Assembly: GCA_000711775.1 (NCBI GenBank)
Contig: ARYC01019692.1
Location: forward strand, 1-64,000
Direction of reading: 5' to 3'
Length of the DNA stretch: 64,000 bases
From: Oxytricha trifallax
Lineage: Eukaryota > Ciliophora > Spirotrichea > Sporadotrichida > Oxytrichidae
This document shows positions 37,601 to 46,800 of this stretch, piece by piece; within the stretch, counting starts at the first letter, position 1, and every line of letters begins with the position of its first letter. Under the pieces are notes generated by a model. That model was given only the letters and a program-made list of their open reading frames with translations. It searched no databases and was not told where the DNA came from. A program made the translations under genes and the position numbers.

Positions 37601-37690
37601 CCTAAAGAATATTTTGTTAATTATTTTTATAAAACAATAACTATAGAATTTGTTTAATCTTAAGTGAAAACAAGAGGAAATTTGTTGTCA
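20960..37690 (-). CDS. gene B: giant predicted surface protein (propeller + Ig-like repeats + membrane helices), interrupted in the germline
   Basis: Minus-strand coding islands from 37690 down to 20960 share frame-consistent similarity with gene C (57447-43900): propeller-like blades (37690-31080), Ig/cadherin-like repeats (26350-23205), membrane helices (22640-21480) and a basic tail (21330-20960). Between the islands lie A+T-rich gaps, foldbacks and a 4.4-kb transposon, so the macronuclear version must be much shorter after IES removal and splicing. Likely secreted through the ER and held in the plasma membrane. I cannot assign every exon border, nor exclude that the islands form more than one gene. 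Confidence 0.6.
22664..23203. mobile_element. 540-bp foldback element with G+C-rich caps, inside gene B
   Basis: Nearly perfect inverted repeat. The outer ends are gagctcaccctgagcc and its complement, followed by a C-rich block (ccccctacctcc), then A+T-rich arms meeting near 22935. It lies between gene B's last Ig-like exon (ending MDISSA) and the first membrane-helix exon; gene C has only about 80 bp there. The minus strand stays free of TGA across most of it, but that is not proof of coding. It is likely a germline-only insert. Confidence 0.8.
23205..26350 (-). CDS. gene B middle part: Ig/cadherin-like repeat exons
   Basis: Coding islands on the minus strand: 26350-26050 (KFGLTNSAFQRSETYVLGRT; LGLNLLEVTCDYNIDVN), 25740-25630 (VNFTVDGCDMDAIEPISLDD), 24980-24780 (KFIYIYGEMIGFPPITTRFD), 23690-23520 (QPEILSDSASNVMRIPKQLR) and 23400-23205 (INQ/THLPLNAVDIPANTKYFF; IIIDISNFNVIP). 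Gene C has the matching blocks in the same order. The alternating hydrophobic pattern with short Gly/Asn turns suits beta-sandwich repeats. Intervening DNA (25100-25630, 25750-26040) is A+T-rich and without frame, so it is probably IES or intron. The A+T-rich 24130-24780 holds short extra islands not resolved. Confidence 0.65.
26462..27990 (-). pseudogene. TBE zinc-finger/kinase (57-kDa type) protein, copy A, decayed
   Basis: On the minus strand two C2H2-like fingers come first: KCGICNQVYTPVELK (TGA) HRKVH near 27760-27700, then YECCVCQQQELNVKSFADKN with LLTHLCQH near 27640-27570. A kinase-like domain follows: LGIVHRYLTPENIKLKSD at about 26885-26835, where the HRD aspartate is Tyr, and IIITNFSHASIV in place of the DFG segment. 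The end is TGA 26462-26464. In-frame TGA codons and frame changes mark it as decayed. TBEs are known to encode a zinc-finger/kinase protein of unknown role. Its better copy is at 59990-61374. Confidence 0.7.
28646..29268 (+). CDS. TBE 22-kDa-type protein, copy A (about 190 aa, two exons)
   Basis: ATG 28646 opens MPSFKKTTMRFIKDVLSCKK. The core reads VNVPNFPELSVANIYDLIKN and LPDKHFFFGILGTLKNEFIT. Intron 29025-29074 (50 nt, GTAAGT..AAAG) is phase 1, and the second exon ends RMQFNM with TGA 29266. The homologue at 62558 has the same core (IPNYPEISVTNL; ERNFFFGVLGTIKEEYL), an intron at the same place and phase (both read SRK across the junction) and the same final FNM. The function of this TBE protein is unknown. 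No internal TGA, so this gene is better preserved than its neighbours. Confidence 0.8.
29301..30771 (-). pseudogene. TBE transposase (42-kDa type), copy A, decayed and split by a MITE
   Basis: From ATG 30769-30771 on the minus strand: an N-terminal DNA-binding region (ESKLFMKIKEIRKITGFKE, DLEYLVSRDTLQ), LHRLYKAHGISFKST, then a 426-bp MITE (29904-30329). Beyond it come first catalytic Asp NIVYLDETIFKAPS, second Asp KQLTIFLDNLSSPF and Glu IEMVFSRVKKDYA. In-frame TGA codons lie near 30630 and 29814, and frame changes near 29770 and 29495. The end is TGA 29301. Length about 350 residues fits the TBE transposase. It is clearly a different protein from the transposase at 7394. Inactive as it stands. 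Confidence 0.8.
29904..30329. mobile_element. TA-type foldback MITE, copy 2, nested in the TBE transposase
   Basis: Ends TATTATTGTAGAAATACATT and the complement, with flanking TA. The interior is a second palindrome around gcgagataacttgact / gaagttatctcgctcc, with conserved blocks ctattggcggta-like and ccaatttgaacgatcttggg. It is nearly identical to the copy at 39501-39920, so it inserted recently compared with the decay of its host gene. Confidence 0.9.
31080..32700 (-). CDS. gene B upstream part: propeller-like repeat exons
   Basis: Minus-strand islands: 32690-32620 (YDNFGSNAGVDVNFIAAIN), 32550-32485 (NFALMRITSSKQILAYYV), 32420-32300 (DFNYAHVLASETATIYLLRI) and 31420-31080 (ALTTFGIVQMNLATNYANYF; AVVIPKISSKIIYADAAFSI; ATITVPDLFVDNNKC). 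The recurrent D/N-x-x-x-A/L-x-x-I patterns resemble blades of SBBP-like propellers, followed by the first beta-sandwich repeat. The long open frame at 31420-31080 without TGA is strong evidence of coding. Confidence 0.65.
32880..35580. other. A+T-rich stretch; possible old MITE and a G+C-rich patch
   Basis: 33451-33925 has ends loosely like the TA-type MITE (ggaatacatttaatttggga ... ttaattttccaaa) and inner traces (tcgcttcctgga), probably a decayed copy. 34256-34470 is less A+T-rich and free of TGA in one minus frame for about 70 codons, but repetitive CTACC/CCC wording makes coding doubtful. A run of 13 G lies near 35127. No exon of gene B could be supported here. Confidence 0.4.
35885..37690 (-). 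CDS. gene B N-terminal part: propeller-like exons
   Basis: Minus-strand islands: 37690-37640 (DNKFPLVFTQDQTNSIV), 37205-37100 (SVDYQGASIYGAGYSQDKVA), a weak one at 35690-35590 (QLQSKDVFLQWNQI), and 36000-35885 (VLRLAFNSATQSYQSQIIAQ). Two of them match gene D blocks residue for residue in the same frame. No signal peptide was found; the true start probably lies upstream of 37690 or in an unrecognised exon. Confidence 0.6.
36229..36274. repeat. TA dinucleotide repeat
   Basis: Two runs of alternating TA separated by attataatat. A similar run lies at 55480-55501 and a TTA triplet run at 63448-63470. Confidence 0.9.
37206..37640 (-). other. candidate IES in gene B, with a TA pointer
   Basis: Gene D reads continuously TNQIISIDYSADFIYG, but in gene B the same sentence is broken by about 435 bp of A+T-only DNA between TNSIV and SVDYQGASIYG. 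Joining at a TA shared by both borders (ata gtTA / TAatagtgtt on the minus strand) restores the frame as TNSIVNSVDYQGASIYG. A two-base pointer is short, and no intron consensus spans the gap. This is inference from paralogue comparison. Confidence 0.5.
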
Positions 37691-38375
37691 AAGCAATTTT
37701 AATATATCATTAAAATATATGTTAAGCACTTGTCACAGATTGTTTGATTAATCTTGAGAATCATAATTGTATTTTAATAATAAATAAATTTTAATATTAA
37801 TTAGCTATAGGATAAACCATAATTTCAGAGCTCTTGTTTAGAGAAATTTATCTTTCATAGAATCACGTTAATTTTAATAATATTATTTATAATATTGGCA
37901 AATTTAGCCTAGGAAAATAATAAAAAAATCTAATTTTTAATCATTACAAGCAATTAAAATATTCTTTTTTTGATTTTAAATCATTTGAGAAAATCTTTGT
38001 ATTATTTAATATATACTTCTTTTATTTGATTTTCCTTGAAATTTAAGTTAATATTGAATTTGCATGTTAAACAGTAGGATGAATGGTATCCTAGATTCAA
38101 TAGTTAGTGAAAATACACATTTTATATTACAAATGAGAAAAATATTCATTTTAGAAATAATAAATTCAAAGAAATGGTAAAATCTAAGCTTTAAACATTA
38201 GTAAACAATTTTGAATTTTGATTTTTCCATTTTATGTAGAGTAATCTTGAATTAGGTTTTAAAATAGATATTTATTATTCAATTTTTATAATAAGATTTG
38301 CTTTGTAAATCAATTCTCTTGAGGAGGATTAGTTTTGGGTTAAATTTTGTGGCTTACAGGTGTCTTAAGCATCTT

Positions 38376-39400
38376 TCAATGAATGACAAATGAAGGAACA
38401 TTCGTTAAAGTATAGCCTATTAGGTTATGTAATGTGGTACCATAAGTCTAATAAAAGCTTCCAAGATTTCTGAAGATTCCTTAGGCTGTTTCTTAAAGCT
38501 CAACAGCGAATGTTCCCTTCGCATCAGTCTTATCTGGTATTACTAAAGCAGGCTTTACTATTATAGTGTCAAGTTAGCTTTAAACCTGGCCATATCTTCC
38601 TTGATTGAATCTATTTCCCATTGAGGCTTAAAATTCTGTCATGTGTCCAAAAACTTTGTTATATACTTTAGTTGCTGAATGTATGGCGTTATTCTACATT
38701 CTATATTCGCTAGCAAGTGAAGATAAGTGGACAATAGCGTATCTATTTTACACATAAAACAATTTTTACTTTTCTAGCTAATCTTTTCTTTGCTTAAATG
38801 TAGTTGACATAGTGCTTTGTTAAAAAGGTCTAGCCATATAGATTGATTATCATCATATGTTGAATCATCTCAGGTTTAAGATTAAAGAAAGGACCTCTTA
38901 TATCGATTCCAACATTATTTACAAGAATCTTGAGGTTTCTTTAAGAACCATCAGCATTAAATGTTGCTGTTTTGAATAGTAAATCTATATCATGAGTATT
39001 TCCTGAACCCAAATCAATAGAAATTAAATTGATTTCAACAGGCTCCTTAAGTTGTTTCAATATGAAATCTCTAGCTAAATGCATCTTTTCCATACTTCTT
39101 GATGCTAAGACTAAATTGAATCCACTTTTATCTAATTCCAGAGCGATTTCTCTTCCAATGTTGTCAGATCCTCCTGTAAAATGCGTAAGGTCTGTTTTCT
39201 TTTGAATCAATACCTTGGGTGTAGTATTTTTCTTGGAGTCTTTAGTAGTTGTGTTCGTTCACAGTTGACGGATTTAAATGAATATTGAAGTATGATCTTG
39301 AAAATTCTACTAAAGAGAAGGACACTTTGTAAAGACCTACTAAAACGATAGCACGTTTCGCTAATTTTATTTTCTTTAAAGATTTGTAAAATAGATATTT
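38376..39400 (-). CDS. short-chain dehydrogenase/reductase, 17-beta-HSD12 / 3-ketoacyl-CoA reductase-like
   Basis: Minus strand, ending at TGA 38376. N-terminal helix region AIVLVGLYKVSFSLVEFSRS, then the NAD(P)-binding motif TGGSDNIGREIALELDKSGF (TGxxx[G/N]xG), NLVLASRSMEKM, LKILVNNVGIDIRG (NNAG-type), AIVHLSSLASEYRM (catalytic Ser) and AIHSATKVYNKVFG. The usual YxxxK reads HxxxK: His replaces the catalytic Tyr while Lys remains. The long N-terminal part before the Rossmann motif is typical of the ER-bound fatty-acid-elongation or steroid group. Two frame changes are needed: at a TTTT run near 39179, and near 38745-38790, where a short GT..AG-bounded A+T gap lies but does not splice in phase. 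The start codon is not certain. Confidence 0.75.
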
Positions 39401-39500
39401 TAATCAGAATTCATTAAATTATTTGAATGATGAAAATAAAAGATATAGAATAAGTAATGTTGCTAAATAAAAAGATATATTTTATAACAAATTATTTGAT

Positions 39501-39920
39501 TATTGTAGAAATACATTTGAATTTGGAAAATTAATTAAAATTAAATTAAATATAAATCAAAATCTTGGCAGTTAAAGTTGGCCAATTTGAACGATCTTGG
39601 GCTCATTCGATAGAGAATTCAAAATTAGCTGGACTTTATTATTGGCGGTACTATTTTATCGCATCCCTGGAGCGAGATAACTTCAATTTAATGTGGAGGT
39701 ATAATTTAATGAATTTAGAGGTGTTTAATTAAAGTGAAGTTATCTCGCTCAAGGGATGCGATAAAATAGTACCGCCAATAATAAAGTCCAGCTAATTTTA
39801 AATTCTCTATCGAATGAGCCCAAGATCGTTCAAATTGGCCAACTTTAATTGCCAAGATTTTGATTTATATTTAATTTAATTTTAATTAATTTTCCAAATT
39901 CAAATGTATTTCTACAATAA
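39501..39920. mobile_element. TA-type foldback MITE, copy 3
   Basis: Ends tattgtagaaatacatttga and complement, the same inner palindrome (gcgagataacttc / gaagttatctcgct) as copy 2 and nearly identical to it over the whole length. It lies between the dehydrogenase and the gene at 40012-40603, outside any recognised exon. Confidence 0.9.
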
Positions 39921-40011
39921 TATATTTAATCATTATTTAAAGTAATTATATTTTTTGTGTTCTTAAATAACTTGATCAAAGTCTTTTATCATTTAATTTT
40001 AAAATTTTAAA

Positions 40012-40603
40012 TCAAGTGAACTTTGATTTAAAAAGAAAATATATATGAAAATCTTTTTGATTTTATGCCCTTTGTAAATATTAATCTAGGTCTTCAAAAG
40101 CTCTATTATAAAATCTTTGGTCTGATACATTTGCTTGCTTCGCACATCTATCTTCCTATATATTTTAAGGATCTTATTTTAATCTCTTAATTTGAAGTTA
40201 TTCATTATTAGGCTGTGCCTATTATCTTTAAATTTTTAACATTGACTTAGTCTTTAAGCTCATATTTTAATTGATGGTCAATAAATTCGATTTAAATGGA
40301 TTTGTTTGCATATTTTAAGAGGGGAAAATTTGCACGAAGACTAAATCATTATCACTTGCCTTATTTTATTATTTCAAGCCATTCATATTTTAAATCCCTA
40401 AAGCTGCTTCATAATTTTATTATGTTTGTATTGATAAGGTATAACTTTTGAATTGATAGTGAATTTCTTTTATAAATGAAATAATTGCTTTATATAGAGT
40501 TCTTTAGCAGCTATTTCAGACTTGAGAGTTCCTGGCTTATGCTGTAATAATTTGTATCGTTATCAGTGTCATTTCCCCATAGTTGAGAGAAGCTGTAGCT
40601 CAT
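40012..40603 (-). CDS. uncharacterised Gln/Asn/Lys-rich protein
   Basis: ATG 40601-40603 opens MSYSFSQLWGNDTDNDTNYY. After a likely short intron or frame change near 40530-40440, the frame continues as DNDLVFVQIFPSQNMQ, then a Gln/Asn/Lys-rich part (RLKQDPQNIQEDRCAKQANV) and RFYNRAFEDLDQYLQRAQ, ending at TGA 40012. The competing frame ELYIKAIISFIKEIHYQ near 40500 is also protein-like, so the middle is not settled. Family unknown. Its first ~240 bp are duplicated in reverse at 40872-41121. Confidence 0.5.
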
Positions 40604-41121
40604 AACTTCTTTCTTGGTTCAATCGTAAATTTTCAAAGATAATAGGCGGAGAGATTACCAATTTCTTTGTAAGAATTTTAAAATTTAGAGATGTTTAATA
40701 AATTAATATTATTAAACTGAGTCTTAACAAACAAATTTCTGTTTAAAATCAATTAAGACATTAGTAATTAAAATTCTCTATAAATAAAAACTATTACTGA
40801 CAAATTTAGTCTATGATCATTAAAACTTAAAAAGTTTTAATCAGTTTAATATTAATTTATTAAACATCTCTAAATTTTAATATTCTTACAAAGAAAATGG
40901 TAATCTCTCCGCCTATTATCTTTGAAAATTTACGATTGAACCAAGAAGTGGTTGAGGTATGAGCAACAGCTTCTCTCAACTATGGGGAAATGACACTGAT
41001 AACGATACAAATTATTACAGCATAAGCCAGGAACACTCAAGTCTGTAATAGCTGCTAAAGAACTCTATATAAAGCAATTATTTCTTTTATAAAAGAAATT
41101 AACTATCAATTCAAAAGTTAT
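40440..41121. repeat. inverted duplication of a gene's 5' part around a small element
   Basis: 40440-40686 and 40872-41121 are near-identical inverted copies. The left copy is continuous with the coding sequence of the 40012-40603 gene; the right copy stops abruptly at 41121. The centre (40687-40871) is an element with ends agagatgtttaataaattaa and complement. The same element centres the palindrome at 48021-48820. Confidence 0.85.
40687..40871. mobile_element. 185-bp MITE core with AGAGATGTTTAATAAATTAA ends, copy 1
   Basis: Inverted ends of 20 bp, interior A+T-rich with blocks aattaagacat and cataaaacttaaaaagttttaat shared with copy 2 (48331-48511). Because the flanks are inverted copies of each other, no target duplication can be defined. 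Confidence 0.8.
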
Positions 41122-41174
41122 AAAATATGTGTTCTAATCGATGATTCAAATTGTATATAGATTATAATTTATAT

Positions 41175-42700
41175 TGTTCTGACCGAGAACCCCCTACCCC
41201 CCATAAAAAATATGTGACCCTCCCCCCCTTTTATAATAAAATTTTTCAAATTATATGAAAAACATATTCTTATGCTTTGAATCATGATCTATCTAAAAAG
41301 AATCTTGCCCTGCGGGCAGCTACTGTTATTTATATTATATTTGATAAGGTTCACTACTTCCGTCGACTTTTTTTGATACATGCTTATGTAGGAAAATATT
41401 ACAAATGAATTTTATTTTTGAATTTCATTAATTTAATTTTTATTATATCTATTTATATAAACGAACCCAAATTCTATTTAATAATTTTTTATATCTACAA
41501 TCGTCTTTATTGGGCATAATACTTTAAAATAATATAATAAACATTTACACTTTTGTAAATATTTGTCTTATCATATCTTAATTAATTATGAAATCATTTT
41601 TAAATAGTTTAAGAGAAAATTTTTAATTAAATTATTTTATACAAGTTAGAATTTTTAATTCAATGAGTTCATTTTATATTTTAGTAAGATAGCTTAGCCA
41701 TTTCATTAACACACTATTAATTAAATTCATTTTTTATAATTTATATAAATTACTTAATTTTTAGGGTCCATACACAACTCATCTCCTCTCATTAAAAATT
41801 ATAATTCCTCTTTATCTTATCTAGGATAAAATCAGTTACAAATAATAACTCTAAATCTTAAAGATTATATAATTCCAAACTTCTAGAAAAAATTAGCCTT
41901 ATCTATTAATCATATTTAATACTTACACGTTTTTTTTTCTGTAAATTTCTAAATAAACCTAATATATTTTAAACAGGATTTAAAAACTTTATTTGGAAAG
42001 ATAATGAGAGATTTAATTGACTATTTTTTTAAACTGAACAAACTCTAATCTATAGAGCTATACTATTGATTGCTAAATCTCAATTCTATTATTTTTTTCT
42101 TGTGATATTTTGAGAAATTGAACTTATAAAATTATCAATGAATTTGAAAAATAAAAATCTTTGATAAAAGGTATAATTATATTTATATTAAATGATTAAG
42201 AAAATTAATCTACTATTGTTAATCATTAAAATATTAAATAAAATAATAAGATATTGTTTAATTTTTTAATATATTATTTTCATAATTAATAAAGATATGA
42301 TAAGACAAATATTTACAAAAGTGTAAATGTTTATTATATTATTTTAAAGTATTATGCCCAATAAAGACGATTGTAGATATAAAAAATTATTAAATAGAAT
42401 TTGGGTTCGTTTATATAAATAGATATAATAAAAATTAAATTAATGAAATTCAAAAATAAAATTCATTTGTAATATTTTCCTACATAAGCATGTATCAAAA
42501 AAAGTCGACGGAAGTAGTGAACCTTATCAAATATAATATAAATAACAGTAGCTGCCCGCAGGGCAAGATTCTTTTTAGATAGATCATGATTCAAAGCATA
42601 AGAATATGTTTTTCATATAATTTGAAAAATTTTATTATAAAAGGGGGGGGGAGCACCATATATTTTCCATGGGGGGGTAGGGGGGGTATCGGTCAGAACA
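41175..42700. mobile_element. 1.5-kb element with ~420-bp inverted ends and G+C-rich caps
   Basis: Starts tgttctgaccg and ends ggtcagaaca, followed inward by C-rich/G-rich blocks (cccccctaccccc-like, ccccccctttt) and then matching A+T arms up to about 41600 and from about 42285. The middle 0.7 kb is A+T-rich with no gene. The layout resembles the 540-bp element in gene B (22664), which also has a capped G+C-rich end, and both share a short cttgcc-tg-cgg block. Confidence 0.85.
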
Positions 42701-43794
42701 TATATTCCTTTAAGAACATGTGTAAATGAATCATGTCAAACATGGTGAACTTCAATGGAAATAAAGATTATTATAGTTTTACTTTAACTACCTAGAATGT
42801 CATGAATGAGTGAAATTTAGAACTTCAAGATGAAAAATGCATATAAAATAAGGTATTTTTAAAGGTGAGAGGAGTTTCTTGGTTATAATAGAAAGAGGTA
42901 ATGTTTATTTGGGGTTGATCGTATCTTTGTATCCTAATTTCACTATATTATTATTTTGTTTTCATAATTCTTTATATTTAGTTTTTGTAAATTAAAAAAA
43001 AAATAATTTTATTATCTTTTATTTACCAAATATTATTATATTATAATTTTTAAAGTTTCTTTTGCTTAATTTTATCTAAATAGTGCTATTTTTTAAATTT
43101 CAAGTTTTATATTTTAAGTTGCTTATTTTTATAATTTTGAGAATCCAAATTTAGTTTTTTTTTTAGGAAGTCCTTGAAATTCAGTTTCAACTTTATTAGG
43201 AGTATAATTAATTTTTATGTTGTTAATTTTAGTGCTCCTAATATAATTTTAAACTTAATTATTACGTCCTAATAAAATTAAAACATTATTTCGAGGTTTT
43301 CCTAATTAAATTAGTGATCAATTACATGATATTTTAATAAAACTTAATGTCAAAAAAGTAAATTCTTGTCTAAAAATTGTTTAAAAATTTAAATTATTTC
43401 TTTTAGTTAGCATCATAAGAAGATAACTATATTTAATAAATGCTTTATTTATGAGTGATTTTGGAAATTCATTATTTTAAGATTTTCTTATTTTACTTAT
43501 CCTCTTACTTCAAAGTAATGGCAACAAACGATTTACTTATCAGGGTGTGTAAATTTTATTTTAGCCTAAATATATTTAATTCCACCCAAAAAAAATTTTA
43601 TTTTAATTTAATTGAACTTATATCCTAATCTTCATTCTTAATTGACTAATAATTTTACACTATTTATAATTATTCTTCTCCTACTTAAGTTCTCAAACAA
43701 AAATCCAACCATAAAAGCTTAATGGATTTGGAAAAGTTTTTCATGAAAAATCTTTAATTTTTAAAACCAGCATGAAAAAATGCCTCATAACCTG

Positions 43795-43873
43795 AAAGAG
43801 TCCCTATAAAATCACCATATTACTCATATCAATTTAAACATATATAAACTCATGAAAGGTTTTTGTGGTTTTA
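43795..43873 (-). mobile_element. decayed TBE-type inverted end
   Basis: On the minus strand the sequence aaaaccacaaaaacctttca then tgagtttatatatgttt aligns with the TBE MITE end (C4A4C4 then tgatgagttttatatgtgttt). The telomeric part is mutated. The element would extend to lower coordinates, but no matching partner end was found between 42700 and 43795, which is otherwise featureless A+T-rich DNA. It adjoins the end of gene C. Confidence 0.6.
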
Positions 43874-46800
43874 ATTGCTGCTATAATTAATTTGAACAAT
43901 GAAAAACAATTTTTAATATTTTAGTAAGATAGTCTTCAAGGAATAAATCTTATTTCTAAGTTTGATCGTCTCTAACTTCTGTTTATTATCGATTTTTCTT
44001 ATTTTTGATTTTCTTAGTTTCTTAAAGTTTTTTATTTAAGCTTTTAGTGTTTTATGATTTTTTATTTTTATTTTTAGGTACTTTATTTTTACTTTTATTG
44101 CTTTAGCTTTTCTAGAATTATTTTTATATTTGCCTATCTTAAATGGATAATTTTAATTTTGAAGGTGTATTCATGGTCTAATTGAAACTATCTAAAAAAT
44201 CTGCTTATGAAGTCATTGTAGTATCATATTTTGAGGAATGTCTCTAGCTTCTCAATCTACCTTGTCTCTTATTGAAGATTTGATCTTTCTAGTTTATTTT
44301 ATATTTCTTTTTGCATTTATTCCTGTACATTTGGATTAAGTTATTTTTCATAAGTTTCAAGTAAAAAGACAATTAAAAATTTAATTTTCAAGGATATAGC
44401 AAACGTTATTGAAGTATTTAGCAAGATTATTTATAAGATCGGAAAAATTACAATAATAATTCAAAAATATTACTAAAGTTTGTTTATACAAAATTAAGAT
44501 AAATTTTAGACAATTATATTTAAATAAGTATTCTCTTTTTTCATTTAATACTTAAAATTTTAATTATAAACTATATTACTTAAAATCTTGATTACTTAGT
44601 TATTAACAATTTAAATTTATATAGGTTTGAAGTATTTGCAATTAATGAGAAAGCAGTGATACCTATTGCTATATATCCAAAGCTTAACTTAATAAATGAA
44701 TTCATAATTAATTATTTTAATTAAATTAGTATTGAAAGCTGTAAAGCATATCAGCATCTGAATATCCATTAGGCTCCAAGAAGTAAATCATGTGATAATT
44801 AACCAGCATAATAAAACGCCTTGAGTCAATTAAGAATGGAGATTGGACATTAAGAATTATAAAATCAAAATTAAATTATTATTGGCGTAAATTAAATATA
44901 ATTAGGCAAATTTACGCACTCTGATTGGTTTATTCTATAGAGACAATTATTCGAGCCTATAGTTTTAATAATTAGCCAATTCTTTAATAATTTACGCCAA
45001 TAATAATTTAATTTTAATTTTATAATTATTTATACCCAATCTTCATTCTTAATTGATTAACGGGGTTATACATATTTCATTGAATATTTCCAATTTATTT
45101 GTAAACTACAATTTATATGGTCTAGTATGCATTAAATACATAATCACAAACATAGATAGCAGAGTGTTTGCAACTGTTTGAAAATATCCATTATCCGTAA
45201 CAATTTGCAACATGCATAGTATGATTCTACGAAAGAGAAATATTACATTCTAAAGTAACGGTAACTTGGATTTCTATTTAAGCTTGAGGCCTTCATATAA
45301 ACTTCCATATTTTGATTTAAAAGCTTTCCTTTTCAATTTTAAGTTTGAATGCTTAAAGAGGAAATATACTGTGAAAACAAAGGATATTATTGTTATTATG
45401 ATAATTAGGATTGACATAAAGGAACTTATAATTGTTGATACTTCATCAAATTCTAGCTAAAACAAGCCAATTATTCATCAATATATTCTTACTTAAGTCA
45501 GGTTTATTAACGAACAGAGAAACAGCTCAATATAACACTCTAATACGAATCTGAGGAAAAAATTGTATATTATTGTTTGAATACATTTGAATTTGGGAGA
45601 TTAATTAAGACTAAAAATATGATATTGCAAATTTTAATCATTTAATGTTGTCCAATTTAAACGATCTTGGGCTTGTTTGATAGATAATTCAAAATTAGCT
45701 AGACTTACTATTGGCGGTACTATTTTAATGATTCCTAGTTTATTAAACTCATCTAAATTCATTAAATAATATCCCCACATTAAAGTCGGGTTAACTCGCT
45801 TGAGGAATGCATTAAAATAGTACCGCCAATAGTAAGTCCAGATAATTTTGAACTATCTATCAAACGAGCCCAAGATAGTATAAATTGGACAACTTTAAAT
45901 GATTAAAATTTGCAATATCATATTTTTATTTTTCCAAATAATAATGTATTTCTAGATTAGTAATATGCTTTATATATAAATTATTATTTTCTTATAGTGT
46001 TCTAGAGGCTACATATTTATATGCCTTTTTCATTCTATGAAATATTAATAATTAAAGACTTACAGTTAACATTCTAATGAGAATAGCTTAAGAATAAGCA
46101 ATACAGCAACAAAACCACAATAAATAAGAAAATAAAAGAATATACTCTGCAAATTCATTATCAACAGCATAAATTCAAAAAGTATCCATTTTCTATGGTT
46201 ATATATTTATTAAAGTTTACTTTAGTAACGTTGAAGAGTTAAAATTTGTAAAAATAAAAATCGTTTTAAAAGATATCCATTTCTGAGAAATAGTCGTTGT
46301 AAGCTTCTGTTTCTTTGACAGTCATCAATCTATTTAGCATATCTTCAGATGGAATGATATTGAAGTTTGAAATATCAATAATTATGTTGTAAAAGAATTT
46401 AGTATTAGCAGGGATTTCAACAGCATTCAAAGGGATGTGAGTTATAATCTAGATCTGGTTTATCATTCCCCAAAGATATTATAGTGTTGTAGACCTATAA
46501 TTATTTTTATAATGCATAAAGTAAAATAGTACATGAAAAGATTGAAAAATAGATTTCCAACAATTAAACTTTTGATTGATGAACCAGCTAAGTCACCATT
46601 ATTACTAAATAACATGCTTAAACCTAAAAGTATAATTGATTAATATTTTGTTTTAATTACCATCTTTTCTCATTTATCTTGGTATTCTAAGAGAATTAGT
46701 GTTTGCTTTAGCTAATATTTCTGGAATATCATTTGGGTTTTCCTATTTCATTTGCAAAACATTTAAAACTGCGTAGTTATAGCCCTAAATCTACTTAAAC

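Noticed and set aside
38745..38790. Ordinary intron in the dehydrogenase (GTAAAA..AATAG)
   Set aside because: Its 27-nt length would not change the frame, whereas the flanking conserved blocks require a shift of one base; left unresolved.
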